A stretch of 26,238 bases of DNA from Bacillota bacterium (lineage in GTDB: Bacteria > Bacillota > Clostridia > Acetivibrionales > DSM-1351). The stretch spans positions 1 to 26,238 of the forward strand of contig JAFABO010000063.1 of NCBI GenBank assembly GCA_023426005.1, in the 5' to 3' direction. How positions within the stretch are numbered: the first letter of the stretch is position 1; every line of letters begins with the position of its first letter. Position numbers and translations under genes: made by a program. Positions 1-7,665 of the stretch are shown here, one piece after another. Under the pieces are notes generated by a model that was not told the DNA's origin, did no database searches, and was given only the letters and a program-made list of their open reading frames with translations.

Positions 1-1034
1 GACGGTTCTTTATTCTCAATTGCATATTCGTCAAGATAGGACAGGTCGTCAGGCTTAAAGCTGTCTTTTACAAATTCCGGTACTATTTCTCCGAACATAA
101 GCTCAATGTAATGGAAGTTATAGTAAATTATCTTGTCCAGGTTATATTCCTTAACTCTGTCCACCAGCATGTTCCAATCTATCTTTTCGGAAAATTTGCG
201 TATGTACATGTATAAGTCGGCAAACTTATAGAGCTTCAGATCTTTCAAACTGGCTATCCAGATCATAAGGCAGGCTTCCTTGTACAGGTGGCAGCACAGC
301 TGAATGATATTGTCTATATAATCCAGCATGTAGCCTTTTGTATGATGGATCTCCACCGGAACGGCTCTCTGGATCAGGTCCTTTGTCTGAACCTTATAAG
401 GACAGTTTCCTTTCCAGAGAATATCGTGATTCACATCCACCTCCACCAGCTTTGCAAACTTATTATCGCTAAGCTTCAGAAATTGGTGTATTTCATGGGT
501 AGCCATCTGGTGAAGTACTTTTTCCTTTCTGGAAACTTCCACTATGGCATCTTTTTCTTCATCATAGTTTCCCTGAATGTAGCCCAGACTTTCAAGGGCT
601 TCAACAACAGGTGCAACGTCCTCAAGCTTCATCAGCATATCCAGGTCATTAAATATCCTTGTTTCAATCTCAGGGTAAACAAGGCTTGCCAGGAGATTTC
701 CTTTTAAGACAGGTACTGTAAGATTACGTTTTTCAAACTCCAGTAAAATCTCCTGCAGCTCCCGGAGATAGCAGTTGTTGCGTTCCCCGAACACTGCCCA
801 CTGTGTATCCATCAGCCTTTGAAGTTCCTTTTCAAGATTGTCGTAAAGGTTGAATTTTTTCAGATTATATCGAAACATATTTAAAGTTCTGTGTGTTATC
901 ATCTGGTATATTACTTCCGACCACTCTATACTTCCTGACAATACCTGCTTCAGAGTCTCCTCCTGGGAAGCTTCCATTTCCACTGCGGTCAAAAGTACCA
1001 GCTGTCTTTCGATTGATATATCTTCCTTCCTCAT
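1..1034 (-). CDS. PF14907-type nucleotidyltransferase family protein, C-terminus cut by window edge
   Basis: An open frame on the minus strand runs from an ATG to the left edge of the window without a stop (about 344 residues seen). Around residues 111-135 it carries LKGNLLASLVYP followed by R-x-x-x-DLDMLM, which is the pattern of the uncharacterised nucleotidyltransferase family PF14907: a KG loop and an acidic D-x-D that would bind metal and NTP. Members often sit in peptide natural-product clusters, where their substrate is mostly unknown. Two starts are possible, ATG at 1037 (overlapping the upstream ligase stop as ATGA) or ATG at 1034. I chose 1034 because GGAGG at about 1042-1046 is then 7 bases away. 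Either start implies translational coupling to the ligase gene. Family assignment is fairly good; the target it modifies cannot be told from sequence. Confidence 0.72.
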   Translation of the reverse strand, partial: MRKEDISIERQLVLLTAVEMEASQEETLKQVLSGSIEWSEVIYQMITHRTLNMFRYNLKKFNLYDNLEKELQRLMDTQWAVFGERNNCYLRELQEILLEFEKRNLTVPVLKGNLLASLVYPEIETRIFNDLDMLMKLEDVAPVVEALESLGYIQGNYDEEKDAIVEVSRKEKVLHQMATHEIHQFLKLSDNKFAKLVEVDVNHDILWKGNCPYKVQTKDLIQRAVPVEIHHTKGYMLDYIDNIIQLCCHLYKEACLMIWIASLKDLKLYKFADLYMYIRKFSEKIDWNMLVDRVKEYNLDKIIYYNFHYIELMFGEIVPEFVKDSFKPDDLSYLDEYAIENKEP

Positions 1035-2566
1035 CATATGGCCTCCTGTCTGGTTATTAAACTGCGGTACAGGTCTTTTATATCTTTCTTGCTGATCTTT
1101 CCTATTACATTTCTCGGTATCCCGGGAATAATGTATATTTCCTTTGGTACCTTCCTGTCTTCAAGCTGCGCTGCGCACCATTTATATATATCTTTTACCT
1201 CTGCCCGGCACAGCTCCTTCAAAACCACCAGGGCAACTATTTTTTGTCCCAGCCTCTCATCGTCGACTCCTATAACGGCAGCCTCCTTTACAACAGGACT
1301 TTTCAGCAGCACTTCTTCAATATCGATGGGATAAGCTCTGCTCCCTCCCTGCATTATCATGTCGTCATTCCTGCTGAGCACGAAAAACCTGCCCTCTTTA
1401 TCCCTGTAGCCGAGATCTCTCACCCGGAAGCCCTTAGCTCCCAGTACCTCCCCGGTCAGCTCGGGCGATTTGTAATAACCGTCCATCATATAATCGCTTG
1501 TTATGTACAATTCTCCTGTCTCTCCGATGCCGGCTTCACTCCCGTCCTCCCTGTAAATCTTGATGCCGCAGCCTCTCATTGGCTTTCCGATCACACAGGG
1601 CAGGGAGACCACATCCTCATGTTCTCCGAAGGTAACTCTGGCAGAAGCTTCCGAGGTACCATATGCGTTGAATATCCGCACTCCCGGAAAAGCGGCGGCT
1701 GTTCTCTGATAAATTATCAGAGGATTTACCATGCCTCCGATAAGTATTCTCCTTATGGAGCTCAGATCATAGTTTTTAAATTGAGAATACTCAAGTATTT
1801 GCAGGAGCATGGTTCTGACGATATAAAAATTTGTTGCCCGGTATTCCTGTACAGCCTTCAGGAATATGGCCGGATGAAATACATTGTTCAGGAGTATGAT
1901 ACCTCCTCCCCGGCTTATGGCCATCAGAACATCTCCTGAAATAGGGCTTGCCTGGGCCAGTGATCTCGGAATAATTGTCCTTTCTTCTGATGAAAAACCA
2001 AGATGTTCGGCAACAGCCAATGCATTGCCGGTTATAGCTGAGTTGGACAACGCTATTCCCTTTGGTCGTGATGTTGAACCAGATGTAAAGCATATACCAA
2101 AGGTATCTTCTGAAATCCCAGGCAAATCCCTAAACTTTTTGTTATGATACTCATTAATGGTGAAGGAGCCGTTTTCCTGTAAAACAAGTACAATTCTTAT
2201 GTTCATTGCGGCTATGCTGTCCTTTACTGCCGCAAAACCTTTTACATCAGTGATTAAAAGCTCGGTATCGGTATAGTTTATCAACTCGGTCAATGTTTCT
2301 CCCTTGAATTGGTACGATAAAGATACAAACACCTTTTTCATCCGGTTCAGGGCCAACATGCCTGTAAGAAATTCTGTACAATTCGGAAGATAAACCCCGC
2401 CTATTGTAAAATCCCACTTTTCCAAAAGTTCGCATAACTCAAGCACTCTGCGGTATATTTCTCTATAGGTGTATTTATTGTCGTTATGTATCAGTAATGT
2501 ATTATCGCCGTATTTCTCACAGCTGCCGCAAAACAGCGTCCATGGTGAATAGTCTCTTTTCTCCAC
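1034..2566 (-). CDS. stand-alone adenylate-forming acyl/aminoacyl ligase (AMP-binding family)
   Basis: This 510-residue protein has the full set of adenylation core motifs: the P-loop-like TSGSTSRPKG at 161-170, NAYGTSEAS at 300-308, GETGELY at 348-354, the hinge aspartate in FRVRDLGYRD near D384, and the C-terminal NVIGKISKKD with the catalytic lysine near K490. The family makes acyl-AMP from an acid and ATP, then passes the acyl group to a phosphopantetheine thiol. The length fits a free-standing ligase with no fused carrier or condensation domain. The start is GTG with AGGAG 8 bases upstream. Its neighbours, a carrier protein and a BtrH-like acyltransferase, suggest that it loads that carrier protein rather than CoA. 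The substrate (amino acid, aryl acid or fatty acid) cannot be read reliably from the pocket. The downstream nucleotidyltransferase overlaps its stop codon. Confidence 0.9.
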   Translation of the reverse strand: MEKRDYSPWTLFCGSCEKYGDNTLLIHNDNKYTYREIYRRVLELCELLEKWDFTIGGVYLPNCTEFLTGMLALNRMKKVFVSLSYQFKGETLTELINYTDTELLITDVKGFAAVKDSIAAMNIRIVLVLQENGSFTINEYHNKKFRDLPGISEDTFGICFTSGSTSRPKGIALSNSAITGNALAVAEHLGFSSEERTIIPRSLAQASPISGDVLMAISRGGGIILLNNVFHPAIFLKAVQEYRATNFYIVRTMLLQILEYSQFKNYDLSSIRRILIGGMVNPLIIYQRTAAAFPGVRIFNAYGTSEASARVTFGEHEDVVSLPCVIGKPMRGCGIKIYREDGSEAGIGETGELYITSDYMMDGYYKSPELTGEVLGAKGFRVRDLGYRDKEGRFFVLSRNDDMIMQGGSRAYPIDIEEVLLKSPVVKEAAVIGVDDERLGQKIVALVVLKELCRAEVKDIYKWCAAQLEDRKVPKEIYIIPGIPRNVIGKISKKDIKDLYRSLITRQEAI

Positions 2567-2693
2567 TTATACCACTCCTTTTATTTGGTATGAATAGAAA
2601 TATCCTGCAATAAAAAACCATCTTGAATCAATTTATATCAAACCTTGTTATCAAGAAAATGTTTCACATTTCTGAGCACCTTCCTGAAACCGG

Positions 2694-2710
2694 AAAGGGG
2701 ATTCCCCTTT
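2694..2710. repeat. 8-bp palindrome AAAGGGGA-T-TCCCCTTT between acyltransferase and ligase genes
   Basis: Two perfect 8-base arms flank a single central base. The centre is too tight to form an ideal hairpin and no T-run follows on either strand, so a protein-binding dyad is as likely as an RNA structure. It lies in the 246-base gap ahead of the ligase GTG. Confidence 0.4.
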
Positions 2711-2721
2711 TCAAACCCCGC

Positions 2722-2818
2722 GTATAGGAATTTACTGTTTGGAGTTTTCTAGTGTACACATTCAAACTCAGTATTATAAGTGCCTCATCACTGTTCCAAA
2801 ACCTATAAATTCCTATAC
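2722..2818. repeat. 13-bp perfect inverted repeat flanking a 71-base spacer
   Basis: GTATAGGAATTTA at 2722-2734 is the exact reverse complement of TAAATTCCTATAC at 2806-2818. The right arm covers the TAG stop codon of the BtrH-like gene; the left arm lies in the gap before the ligase gene. On the transcript the two arms could pair and enclose the first 71 bases after the acyltransferase, which might affect RNA processing or the expression ratio of the two genes. No transposase or target duplication is seen, so a mobile origin is not supported. Confidence 0.5.
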
Positions 2819-3943
2819 TCCAAGAAATTTTTCAAGTTTCTCTACCAGACAGCTCTCCAGACTGCGAACTTCACTGAGCTGTTTAACCAGCTCATCTGTT
2901 AAAGCAAGTGATTTTTTGATTCCCAGCTTCAGTGCAACACTTGCAGAAATATCCCAGTGTTTTGAAGACTCATCCAGATATCTGCACACCTCCTGCGCAA
3001 GATTTTCCGGAAGCAAGCTGCTTATTTCATTTATAAAAACCATAAACCTCTTTCTGCTCCGGGCAATATTTTTTAAACTCATATTCAGATAAGTCCTGTA
3101 CCAGCTTATATCGGTATGCTCAAGCCCTTTTTCCTTTTTCAGAAGTAAACCGTTCATAAGGGAATCCAACGCCTTAAGTCCGCACTCCCGCCCGAGTATC
3201 CGCTTCTGTCCGTTCATTCTGCAACAGCTTTCAACCAGAATATTCATCAACTTTTCATTGGATATTTGAAAGTTGTTTTCGGCATAAACTTCTACCCAGA
3301 GATTTCTGACAGGTCTTTTAAGAATATTATTTGACAGGGCAAGGGGATTTTCAGATGCTCTGCCCTGATTGACCTCCGCAATTGAAATCCTGCCATCAAA
3401 ATCACTGCTGGAAAGCTTGAATTTGTCAAAAAGTTCGAACCAGCCTTCCTTTTCGTCATAGTCTGTAATAACTATGCAATGTAAACCATGTTCCTTCATA
3501 TATGCCCTGTGATAACCCATATAATACAAGTCAACTGCTGCAATTACAGGCTTCCCGCTGTCAATCAAGGACTTCAGCCTTAAATAGGCCATGTCCGGGT
3601 TATCTTCAATATGCATGTTGATGTTTACCCGGTCTTTGAATCTGACCTCTCCGTTATTTCCCTCTGCCGGGCCGCTATACATTTTTGTAGCAGGCAAATA
3701 TACAAATTCCATCGAGGTGTTCAGTTCTTCTTCGGTAAACTCTACCGAGGTATTCATCCGGTAAAGATAATTAACCCCGATGTTACCGTTGGCCGGGTCG
3801 TACATAAAAGAAAGATAATCCGCCAGAATCAGTCTGGTGTTCAAACCCATATACTCAAGTACTGCTGCATAGGCATTATGAAAGCAATCATTTACATAAG
3901 GCTCAAAATATCTCGGTACCTTTTCTGTTAAATTATTTTTCAT
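2813..3943 (-). CDS. BtrH-like acyltransferase (butirosin biosynthesis protein H, N-terminal-type domain)
   Basis: The 376-residue protein begins with an N-terminal half resembling the BtrH_N family: a nucleophile candidate C20 in NDCFHNAY, a central GKPVIAAVDLYYM at about 130-142, then HGLHCIVITDYDE with H155, and an aspartate near D173 in FELFDKF. This order (Cys, His, Asp) matches the papain/C39-like fold. In butirosin biosynthesis BtrH moves an acyl group from the carrier protein BtrI to an aminoglycoside. The C-terminal half (about 200-376) is helical-looking and not recognised. The gene starts with AAGGTGG just upstream, embedded right after the carrier-protein stop (8-base gap), so the two are probably translated together. 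Inference: it takes the carrier-bound acyl group and forms an amide or ester on an unknown acceptor. A C39-like peptidase role is the main alternative. Confidence 0.75.
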   Translation of the reverse strand: MKNNLTEKVPRYFEPYVNDCFHNAYAAVLEYMGLNTRLILADYLSFMYDPANGNIGVNYLYRMNTSVEFTEEELNTSMEFVYLPATKMYSGPAEGNNGEVRFKDRVNINMHIEDNPDMAYLRLKSLIDSGKPVIAAVDLYYMGYHRAYMKEHGLHCIVITDYDEKEGWFELFDKFKLSSSDFDGRISIAEVNQGRASENPLALSNNILKRPVRNLWVEVYAENNFQISNEKLMNILVESCCRMNGQKRILGRECGLKALDSLMNGLLLKKEKGLEHTDISWYRTYLNMSLKNIARSRKRFMVFINEISSLLPENLAQEVCRYLDESSKHWDISASVALKLGIKKSLALTDELVKQLSEVRSLESCLVEKLEKFLGV

Positions 3944-3951
3944 AGTCCACC

Positions 3952-4221
3952 TTAATTAATACTGACACAATCAGAGTTTAGTTTGTTGTAAACATAGTCG
4001 GTAATTGAACGCACTGTTGAGAATGTCTCATAAGTTAAAAAACTGCTGTCAAAGGTTATTCCAAAAACATCCTCTATCTCTACAAGGAGTTCTACCAATA
4101 CTATTGAGTCCACTCCATAGTTGTCTCTCAAATCGCTGTCAGCCTGTACATTGTCATTATTAAACTGTCCCAGCCTGCTGACTGCTTCACATACCTTTGT
4201 CTCAATCTCATGTTTCTGCAT
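3952..4221 (-). CDS. stand-alone acyl/peptidyl carrier protein
   Basis: At 89 residues this is the normal size for a free carrier protein. The motif GVDSIVLVELL places the phosphopantetheine-accepting serine at S39, followed by the usual acidic helix (VEIEDVFGI). A phosphopantetheinyl transferase would need to activate it; none is seen in this window. It starts with AAAGGAG about 9 bases from the ATG and is immediately followed by the BtrH-like acyltransferase and then an adenylate-forming ligase. This neighbourhood argues that it is a dedicated secondary-metabolite carrier rather than the fatty-acid synthase ACP. Whether it carries an amino acid, aryl or acyl group is unknown. Confidence 0.92.
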   Translation of the reverse strand: MQKHEIETKVCEAVSRLGQFNNDNVQADSDLRDNYGVDSIVLVELLVEIEDVFGITFDSSFLTYETFSTVRSITDYVYNKLNSDCVSIN

Positions 4222-4258
4222 AGATTATTACTCCTTTTCCTAGAAAATATATTTATAC

Positions 4259-4305
4259 GTCAATTACTGTCAGGCTAAAGTCAAAGGCTTTAAGCCGTAA
4301 TTGAC
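4259..4305 (-). promoter_or_regulatory. inverted repeat in the leader of the carrier-protein gene
   Basis: GTCAATTAC (4259-4267) and GTAATTGAC (4297-4305) are perfect 9-base complementary arms, and the enclosed bases contain a small GGCTTAAAGCC dyad. The structure sits about 40 bases upstream of the carrier-protein ATG, between it and the nucleotidase gene. On the minus strand it is followed by an AT-rich stretch but not a clean T-run, so it could be a weak terminator/attenuator for the upstream gene or an operator. No confident promoter hexamers were seen. Confidence 0.4.
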
Positions 4306-4343
4306 TTTGTAAATGGTTATGCACCTGATGTCTGTATTCTCTG

Positions 4344-5918
4344 CTACTTATACCTTTCATTTATAGCCTTTATTCTGCCCTCAACCTTTATGTCAATCTC
4401 ACCTTTACCCCTGATATACTTGGACAGTACATCCTTTAAAAGTTCGCCCTTGCTGAGGAGTTTGGCTTTTTTCAGTTCGTCGTAGCCGTCTCCGCCGTTG
4501 TAAAGGTAATCATTTGTGGCCACTTTGTAATACTTGTCCTTATCCAGGGCTCTGCCATCGGAGGTAGTAATGCTCACCAGCCTTTTTCCGGCCGGTTTCG
4601 ATGCATCAAATTCATATTTGATTCCTGAAACCTGGAGGAAACCTCCGTTTGATCCCCCGTCAGGATAGAGTCTGATGCCCCTCTCTATGGCACTGTATAT
4701 GTCTTCCCCCTTCACTTCTATTGTTACCAGCGAATTTACAAATGGAAGCGTCTTGCCTATTGCATAGAGATTTATATCTCCGGCGGGTATGCTCTCTCTG
4801 ATACCCCCTCCGTTCATAAGGGCTATATCGGCTTTGCCTGTCTCACACATAGCATCTGTGAGCAAATCGGCAAGATTTGTTTCTTTGGTCCTGACATTGG
4901 ATCTGAAGCCGTCAAGCTTTTCTTTTGTTTTTGCCACTACTTCCTTTGCAGACTCAAAAGCAATGGCATGGTACTTCTGTGCAACTGAATCCAAAATAGG
5001 ATCGACTTTGGATTTATCTTTGATATTTTTTGGGGTCCAGACCAGCCTTGCCAATTTACCATCCTTGAAATACATATCCGCCTGACCCACATGAGTACTG
5101 TATCCGCCTGCCTCCACAAGGTATGTATTGTTTACCTTATCGGCCTTTTCGTACAGGAAATGGTGATGCCCGCACAGAATCAGGTCTATCCCGTCAACTT
5201 TCTTTACAAGCTCCCTGTCAACATCATCTCCCAGATGTGATATCAAAATAACCACATCCGCCTTGTCCTTCAGTTCTGCTATAATCCTCCCGGCGCATTT
5301 TACAGGATCCTCCAGGGTCACACCTTCGTTATCTCTTGAATTGGTGTTTATGAGGGCGCCAACTTCGGTCAAACCGAACAAGCCGATCCTCTTATTCCCT
5401 ACATTTACAATTTCGTATTCCTCAAAAGCAGGCTTGCCGTCTTTATATATGTTTGCCGAAAGTACGGGAAAATTGAGCTGTCCCCTTATTTCCATCAACC
5501 TGTCAAACCCGAAGTTAAAATCGTGGTTCCCGGGTGTCATTGCATCATACCCCATGAGATTAGCTACTTCAACCACACCTTTTCCCTTCTCGATATTGGC
5601 TTCGTTTGTTCCGTGGAACAAATCCCCGGAGTCCAGCAGAAGAGTATTTTTATTTTCATTTCTAACCTCATCGATTATATGCTTCATCAAGGGCATGCCC
5701 ATCATTACGCTGACTTCATCCAGGGTGTAATAACCTCCGGCCTCCTCATCGTAAACTATATGGCCATGTATATCGGCAGTATTTAAAATAGTTATCCGCT
5801 CCTGGTAGTATCCCGTGTTTACAAGCACAGAATCAAGGTTTACGAATTTTGCAATCAGAAATACCGCCGCGCCCAGAAGCAGCAAACCGATTATTATAAG
5901 ATTTCTATAGCTTTTCAT
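4344..5918 (-). CDS. membrane-anchored 5'-nucleotidase / 2',3'-cyclic phosphodiesterase family metallophosphoesterase
   Basis: The chosen start (ATG at 5918, GGGAG about 8 bases upstream) gives 524 residues; the open frame continues upstream to 5981 but without a good ribosome site. Residues 7-24 form one hydrophobic segment, a signal anchor placing the enzyme outside the membrane. The metallophosphoesterase domain follows with NTADIHGH (D49, H51), LLDSGDLFHG, MTPGNHDFNFG, ILISHLGDD and LCGHHHF, all metal-binding blocks of the UshA family. The C-terminal 5'-nucleotidase domain is shown by NGGGIRESIPAGDI and YLYNGGDGYDEL. It would release phosphate from extracellular nucleotides or related phosphoesters. 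It lies between an ABC exporter and a carrier-protein gene set on the same strand. This may be chance, or it may act on an exported nucleotidylated product. I saw no LPXTG motif at the C-terminus. Confidence 0.9.
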   Translation of the reverse strand: MKSYRNLIIIGLLLLGAAVFLIAKFVNLDSVLVNTGYYQERITILNTADIHGHIVYDEEAGGYYTLDEVSVMMGMPLMKHIIDEVRNENKNTLLLDSGDLFHGTNEANIEKGKGVVEVANLMGYDAMTPGNHDFNFGFDRLMEIRGQLNFPVLSANIYKDGKPAFEEYEIVNVGNKRIGLFGLTEVGALINTNSRDNEGVTLEDPVKCAGRIIAELKDKADVVILISHLGDDVDRELVKKVDGIDLILCGHHHFLYEKADKVNNTYLVEAGGYSTHVGQADMYFKDGKLARLVWTPKNIKDKSKVDPILDSVAQKYHAIAFESAKEVVAKTKEKLDGFRSNVRTKETNLADLLTDAMCETGKADIALMNGGGIRESIPAGDINLYAIGKTLPFVNSLVTIEVKGEDIYSAIERGIRLYPDGGSNGGFLQVSGIKYEFDASKPAGKRLVSITTSDGRALDKDKYYKVATNDYLYNGGDGYDELKKAKLLSKGELLKDVLSKYIRGKGEIDIKVEGRIKAINERYK

Positions 5919-6032
5919 TTTATAACTCCCATCTGCGTGCCACTCTCCAAGCAAAGTACGCATAAAATTGTGAAAAAGCAATTGATTTTTGTTAACAGAT
6001 GAAAATCAGCAGATGAATAAACAGGTTAACAA

Positions 6033-6869
6033 TCACCTTGAGGTTCCGGTACTGGAATAATGTCTGACTCCCTGTCTCCAGAACATATATACAAGAATGA
6101 ACATTGCTGCTCCAATAGCCGGAGAGAGGTACAAAAAACCATTCCAGAAAGAATTTATTTCAGCTTTGTCAAGAAAGAACTGTGCCGGAAAATAATTGAC
6201 AAATGCAAAAGGAATTACAAACATCAGCAGCTTTTGAATTATTCCCGGATAAAAGCTTATGGGGTATCCGGAAAACCTTCTTGCATTAAAAAATATCATA
6301 TTCCGCAGATTGTCGGTTTTAATTGTCCAGAAGCTGAAACAGGATGCAAACATAAATATTGATGCCTGAATAACGGCCCCGCTGATTAAAACGATAATAT
6401 AATAGATGATATTTTTTACGTTCCAGTCAATACCCACCGAAAAAGCAGTTTTGGTAAAAAGGATCACTCCCACTATTCCATGTCCCAAACCTGCGCTCAA
6501 GTCAATTTTTGAAGCTATGATCTGATACATCAGCCCAAGGGGTCTGGTAAGGAACCGGTCGAACTCACCTGAGTAAATCATTTCCGCAAAATCTCTCATA
6601 CCTGCAAAAAACAGTACAAAGATGCTGTAGGATAAAAACAGAAAACTGTAAAGAAAGAACATCTCATTATATTCCCAGCCCTTTATATGTACAAACCGCA
6701 CCAGAATGAGAAACATGACCACTACACTTATCATTTCCCTGCAAACAATGGCAATTGTGATAAAAGTTCTGTCAAACTTGTATTCCAGAATGGATTTCAG
6801 GCTGAGTTTTGCGTATTTAAGCAGTAGAGTGAATAACTCCAATATATTGAATAATGGCTTTTTACCCAC
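6033..6869 (-). CDS. ABC-2 family exporter permease (COG3694-like)
   Basis: The 278-residue hydrophobic protein has about six predicted membrane segments and the features of the PF06182 permease family, including the conserved FDRFLTRPL segment after a cytosolic loop (near residues 103-111). It starts with GTG only 4 bases after the stop of the preceding permease, with its AGGGAGGG site embedded in the upstream stop region, so translation is coupled. With the COG4587-like permease and the COG4586-like ATPase it forms the usual three-gene cassette of this exporter type. Substrates of the family are poorly known. Here it may export the product of the neighbouring biosynthetic genes. Confidence 0.85.
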   Translation of the reverse strand: MGKKPLFNILELFTLLLKYAKLSLKSILEYKFDRTFITIAIVCREMISVVVMFLILVRFVHIKGWEYNEMFFLYSFLFLSYSIFVLFFAGMRDFAEMIYSGEFDRFLTRPLGLMYQIIASKIDLSAGLGHGIVGVILFTKTAFSVGIDWNVKNIIYYIIVLISGAVIQASIFMFASCFSFWTIKTDNLRNMIFFNARRFSGYPISFYPGIIQKLLMFVIPFAFVNYFPAQFFLDKAEINSFWNGFLYLSPAIGAAMFILVYMFWRQGVRHYSSTGTSR

Positions 6870-6873
6870 TTTT

Positions 6874-7665
6874 TTACCCTCCCTGTACCACCAGTTTTTT
6901 CAGAGCGGTTTTCCATAAAAGCTTCCCGGCTATAAATAGGCCCAGGGCCCAAATCAGCTGTTTTGCCATAACCAGAGCTATCTCTTCCAGGGGTACCTGA
7001 CCAAGATATATGGATATTGGTACATAGTATATGGAAGCAAACGGTGTAAGGTTAATAAAATCCACCAGTGCCTGGGGCATAAACCAGAGAGGAAGCAAGG
7101 CCCCCGATAATATCATTACCGCTGCATCCTTTATGGTAACGAGACTGAAGGTCCAGTAAAACCAAAAGGAACTGATCCACACTATAAAATTTAAATTATA
7201 CAGGACCAGATAGCCCAATATCGTGCTTATCAAAAAGTATAATGCCATGGATAACGAGAAGGGAGGATACATTTTAAAAAGAACTACCGATACAATCATT
7301 GCAGGTATCAGCTGCATAATCACTCTAAATACCAGTATCCCGATATTGTATGAAAAAATGTAACCTCTGAAGTTCATGGGTTTTAACAGATCCAGAGCAA
7401 TGGATCCGGACCGCACCTTGTATTCAATATGGTATTCATCCATAGCATAAACGCACTGCATAAGAAAGGAGATAACCACATAGGTGATCAGTATTTTGAA
7501 CTGTACTCCGTCAACCGCCTGCTCATCTTCGTAAATTGCCTTCCAAATACAGATATTTACGAAGATCATTACAATTGCATTTATTACTCCGGCTATATAG
7601 TCGGCTCTGTAAGCAATATTATTCTGGAAGGCTTTTTTAGCAAACTCTACATAGGCTCTCATCAA
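6874..7665 (-). CDS. ABC-2 family exporter permease (COG4587-like)
   Basis: This 263-residue membrane protein opens with MRAYVEFAKKAFQNNIAYRADY, typical of PF06182 permeases, and carries a DLLKPMNF segment comparable to the conserved D-x-L-x-x-P loop of its partner. About six hydrophobic segments are visible. The frame begins at TTG 7665 (8 bases from a GGGGGG site) or ATG 7662 (11 bases away); the difference is one residue. Its start lies inside the 3' end of the ATPase gene (29-base overlap), so expression of the two is coupled. It pairs with the following permease as a heterodimer. Confidence 0.85.
   Translation of the reverse strand: MMRAYVEFAKKAFQNNIAYRADYIAGVINAIVMIFVNICIWKAIYEDEQAVDGVQFKILITYVVISFLMQCVYAMDEYHIEYKVRSGSIALDLLKPMNFRGYIFSYNIGILVFRVIMQLIPAMIVSVVLFKMYPPFSLSMALYFLISTILGYLVLYNLNFIVWISSFWFYWTFSLVTIKDAAVMILSGALLPLWFMPQALVDFINLTPFASIYYVPISIYLGQVPLEEIALVMAKQLIWALGLFIAGKLLWKTALKKLVVQGG

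Noticed and set aside
288..707. 139-residue plus-strand open frame near the left edge
   Set aside because: The minus-strand frame there shows a coherent nucleotidyltransferase family motif; the plus frame shows none.
1244..1939. 231-residue plus-strand open frame opposite the ligase gene
   Set aside because: It lies wholly antisense to a well-supported ligase gene, has no ribosome site and no recognisable domain.
2566..2620. Short minus-strand peptide frame beginning upstream of the ligase start
   Set aside because: No ribosome binding site and it runs out of frame into the ligase gene.
2694..2818. Mobile-element (MITE-like) origin of the inverted repeats
   Set aside because: No target-site duplication, no other copy in the window and no transposase.
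5263..5730. 155-residue plus-strand open frame
   Set aside because: Antisense to the metallophosphoesterase gene, whose catalytic motifs cover the same bases.
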